Shown here: positions 61,606 to 64,000 of the stretch, piece by piece
How the letters are laid out: every line of letters begins with the position of its first letter
Position numbering within the stretch: position 1 is the first letter of the stretch
From: Diadema setosum
Taxonomy: Eukaryota > Echinodermata > Echinoidea > Diadematoida > Diadematidae
Reading direction: 5' to 3'
Length of the DNA stretch: 64,000 bases
Assembly (NCBI GenBank): GCA_033980235.1
Contig: CM067067.1
Location: 14,690,401-14,754,400 of the forward strand
Translations under genes and position numbers: made by a program
Notes under the pieces: model-generated
Told to the model about the DNA's origin: nothing
The model's database searches: none
What the model saw: the letters and a program-made list of their open reading frames with translations, nothing else

Positions 61606-63183
61606 AAACGGGAATGCATGCAAAAATTGCAGGGATAGACAATGTCCACAATGCATGCAAATTAAGACTATGTGATGAATGCATTCAAGACATCGAATAA
61701 TGATAATGGTAATTCATCTATAAAATTCAAGATTCCACGAAATAAGTCAGCCATTATAATTTCAGTTTGTGTCAACTGATTGCAAAGAAAAGCAAGGAAT
61801 CTTTGTACTTTCTATAACTATTCATACCTTTATATGCGATGTTTTTGAATGGAATACAATTACAGGAGTTGTGATGAGAACCACTTCGTGCGTAGGTTCT
61901 ATTCATTGTTTTTTTTTATTATTTTTTTGTGTGCAGATTATACGTAATTTAATATGACCGCTATCCGTTTGTCTATATACTATTGCATGGTTGAAACACC
62001 ACTTTGCAAGCCCTGTTCATGTCCTTATGATTTCATCTTTCTCAAAACAGTGCACTATTTTGAATGTTCCCTCTCTCCCTTTGGTAGGTTGTCATTGGAA
62101 AAGTAGTTGCAGTGATGTCATATCAACAGGAATTGTGTGAGGAGGAAGAGGAGGACTGCAATCAACAAAAACTGAATGAAACCCAACAGATCGTCATGAT
62201 TGAGATAACATTTAACACTCAAACCAAGCTTTTAATGTGTCTGATTTATAAGTGTGAAATATGTCACTTCATTATGTAGTATAATTTACAATATATAAAT
62301 ATAAAATGATGTTCATTAAATTTTGAAGCTCGATCTAAATTCCAAAATTTATTGCATACATGTCGTACAAACACTTGGACAGATATCAGTACTTTTGAAG
62401 TACAAATTGATGTATGACGCTTTTAGAGTGTGGCGATGGATTGTTGGTGTTGTTCATGCTTGTTGGTATTTCAGTATGATGACCGATAAAAAGTTCACTC
62501 AAGTCAAATAGAATCGATCACCCCGTAGACCAGTTGTCTGGGTCACTCGTATAGTTCACGCGCTACGTTGGCAGTTGGAGCATCAGCTGCAACTGGCAAC
62601 CGTGAAGAGACAGGCAGCATCGCTGGTTACGCTCAGCTGTCACTATAGCAAATGGTAGATTCGGCGCTCACTCGAAGTGGTCAGGAAAACATAACGGAGC
62701 TATGATACGTGTAGCCTGACGGCTAATTTCTCCATTTGCTCAAATTGAAAATGTTAATTGACACAATTAGATGAGGTGCCCAGCGGTTGCGCATATCGCG
62801 CGGGGGGAAAATCGATGGGAGCGCGCTGCATGGCTGGAATGAAATAAGTCAGCCAAAGAGGTCATTTTCAATCTTGTCGAAAAGGTCTCTGTTTTGGGGC
62901 TGCATATCTCTCCGTACCTGATGTCATTGTGAATGTTGCTTCTGAATGTGATTCAGCTGCAACTGTGAACATCTTCTCAATTTACAAAATGCTTAAAATA
63001 TCAATTAAATTACTCTTTTGCCAGTAAGTCTTACCAAACGGTTTTGTAAGAAACATTCTTGAGAACAAATAATATTTTGTTTTTAGAGTTTCGTAATCAG
63101 GGTGTTATGATTACACTCATATACGCCATCTCGATACATTGAAAAGATGAAACAAAAATACATTGATTGAGCACTGATCGATG

Positions 63184-63298
63184 TAGCCTTTTGTCAAGGC
63201 CCTTTCGCTGTATGGTGAAGAGAGCCCAGCGCGCTGGCGCGCTCGGCTGGGCTCGCTTCGCTCGCCCATTACAGCAAGAGGGCCTTGACAAAAGGCTA
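63184..63298. mobile_element. 115-bp MITE with 9-bp target duplication
   Basis: Starts TAGCCTTTTGTCAAGGCCCT and ends with its reverse complement. Subterminal TTCGCTGTA and TTGCTGTAATGG also pair. Flanks are TGATCGATG (63175-63183) and TGATCGAGG (63299-63307), an 8-of-9 match. The interior contains GCGCGCTGGCGCGCTC and GGCTCGCTTCGCTCGCCC. The duplication length suggests a MULE, Merlin or hAT relative. Two overlapping short minus-strand open frames through it are chance. Confidence 0.8.
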
Positions 63299-63618
63299 TG
63301 ATCGAGGTGACTCCCATATTTCCATGCGTAAGCTGACTAGACAGCAGATAATAATGATAATGATCTGGTTAAGTTTCGGACTCTTTTAACCTTGATATGA
63401 TAATTAGGATGGGTAGCTATTTCGGAGAGCAGAAGATGGGTATCTATTTAGGAGATTAGCGATGACAAACTATAAGATTAAAATGTTACGAGCATTTCAT
63501 TCAAATTTGTGAAGGAGCCTAGCGTCTTTTCGTTGTATCAAGTACTCTGGTCGCACTTTCTACACAAATGTAAATATCTTTTTAAAATGATTGTTATTAA
63601 GCAAGTCACTTGTTACAA
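63299..63618. other. Non-coding unique sequence
   Basis: AT-rich, with nothing recognisable. Confidence 0.6.
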
Positions 63619-63702
63619 TACAGTCAAACCTGCCTATAGCGGCCATCCAAGGGAAACGAAAAAAAGTGGCCGTTATAGACAGGTGGCCGCTATAGGCAGG
63701 TT
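63619..63702. mobile_element. Pogo/Tc2-like terminal fragment
   Basis: TA followed by CAGTCAAACCTGCCTATAGC is a typical pogo/Tigger/Tc2 terminus. Two inverse sub-units follow, GTGGCCGTTATAGACAGG and GTGGCCGCTATAGGCAGG, so the piece folds on itself. No body of a transposon is seen after it; it is a short or solo MITE-like copy. Confidence 0.6.
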
Positions 63703-64000
63703 ATCCAACTTTGTGTGCATTGCCTACAAATGTACATGTATCATCGTTGGATACATGTACATCTATGAGTACCGGGTACGTACATGTTCATGTATCTGTG
63801 TACGTATGCACACGTGTGTTTCATGCATTGAACAATGCCGGTGTTCTTGAAATAATTATTGTTGCACAGTAGCATGCGTACAGTCGTGAAGAAAGCTTGA
63901 TACTAAATGAGCGATGAATGCAGTGATGGCGATCACTGAAAGTTGCCCATGAATGACTGGCACGTCTACTAAAAGCAGAAAAACGCGCTGAATTATCATC
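63703..64000. other. Non-coding unique sequence to window end
   Basis: ACATGTA-rich short repeats at 63731-63790, then unique sequence. No gene seen. Confidence 0.6.

Larger units (their letters stand above)
60761..63183. other. Non-coding stretch
   Basis: Apart from the fold-back repeat (61281-61400) and a GT array (61555-61605), mostly unique. About 62520-62880 is GC-richer, with E-box-type CAGCTG strings and CG-rich segments, and has no useful open frame. It is a candidate regulatory or promoter-proximal region. Confidence 0.55.

Noticed and set aside
1..64000. CRISPR arrays, operons, ribosome binding sites, tRNA or rRNA genes
   Set aside because: None seen; the sequence is eukaryotic and the repeated units are microsatellites or transposon parts.

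Overview
This window is eukaryotic and AT-rich. It has no convincing long open reading frame, many microsatellites (AC/GT, TA, AAT, AAAT, TATAA), many short inverted-repeat transposons, and a few short splice-flanked open segments. The mix suggests a marine invertebrate deuterostome, most likely an echinoderm. The clues are TTAA-type and GGGCCCCATTTCATAAA-type MITEs, sequences resembling Academ/XPG-nuclease transposons, tRNA-like SINE heads, and 3' tails of AATAAA followed by TTGAA-type pentamers. The species call is an inference and is weakly held.

The outstanding object is a 5.93 kb composite mobile element at 10533-16460. It is a large inverted repeat with outer arms of about 1.9 kb that are almost identical. 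Its ends are perfect inverted copies and it is flanked by a 3-bp TTA target duplication. Each arm carries a broken copy of the 3' half of one gene, reading from the centre outward. The broken protein has motifs of a widespread metazoan repeat protein with a PIN/XPG(FEN1)-like nuclease core (RSSDTDV; GCDFTSRF). The 3-bp duplication together with an XPG-like nuclease points to the Academ superfamily, as a hypothesis. Both copies share the same premature stop and frameshifts. The right copy is further split by a TTAA-type MITE (13582-14358), which itself holds a second copy of the same MITE family (13922-14315) inserted at a TTAA.

Other mobile pieces are: a TTAA MITE (26405-26870); a GGGCCCC-ended MITE (28784-28944); two unrelated TA-flanked MITEs in one TA array (49113-49424 and 49481-49723); a 456-bp inverted-repeat element (52456-52911); pogo/Tigger-like relics (55112-55610 and 63619-63702); a 115-bp element with a 9-bp target duplication (63184-63298); and an element that carries telomere-like CCCTAA repeats between inverted ends (43130-43344). 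A modular fold-back family built on the 14-mer TTCGTTATTCCGAA recurs at six places, five of them between 32.7 and 45.4 kb. A 1.27 kb polypyrimidine tract (59490-60760) contains a roughly 180-bp higher-order repeat.

Host coding evidence is thin. A set of short minus-strand segments (53200-53269, 40556-40656, 39012-39113, 34975-35028, 5319-5416) each have plausible splice sites and exactly one or few open frames. The three at 40.6, 39.1 and 35.0 kb have mutually compatible phases, so the window may lie inside a long-intron gene on the minus strand. On the plus strand, 9854-9965 is the best isolated exon candidate. None of these peptides was recognised. Several GC-richer non-repetitive islands (around 2.6-3.1, 10.0-10.3, 29.2-29.4, 34.5-34.8, 50.3-50.5 and 62.5-62.9 kb) are candidates for conserved regulatory sequence only. 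Everything here was read by eye, without alignment or database search.
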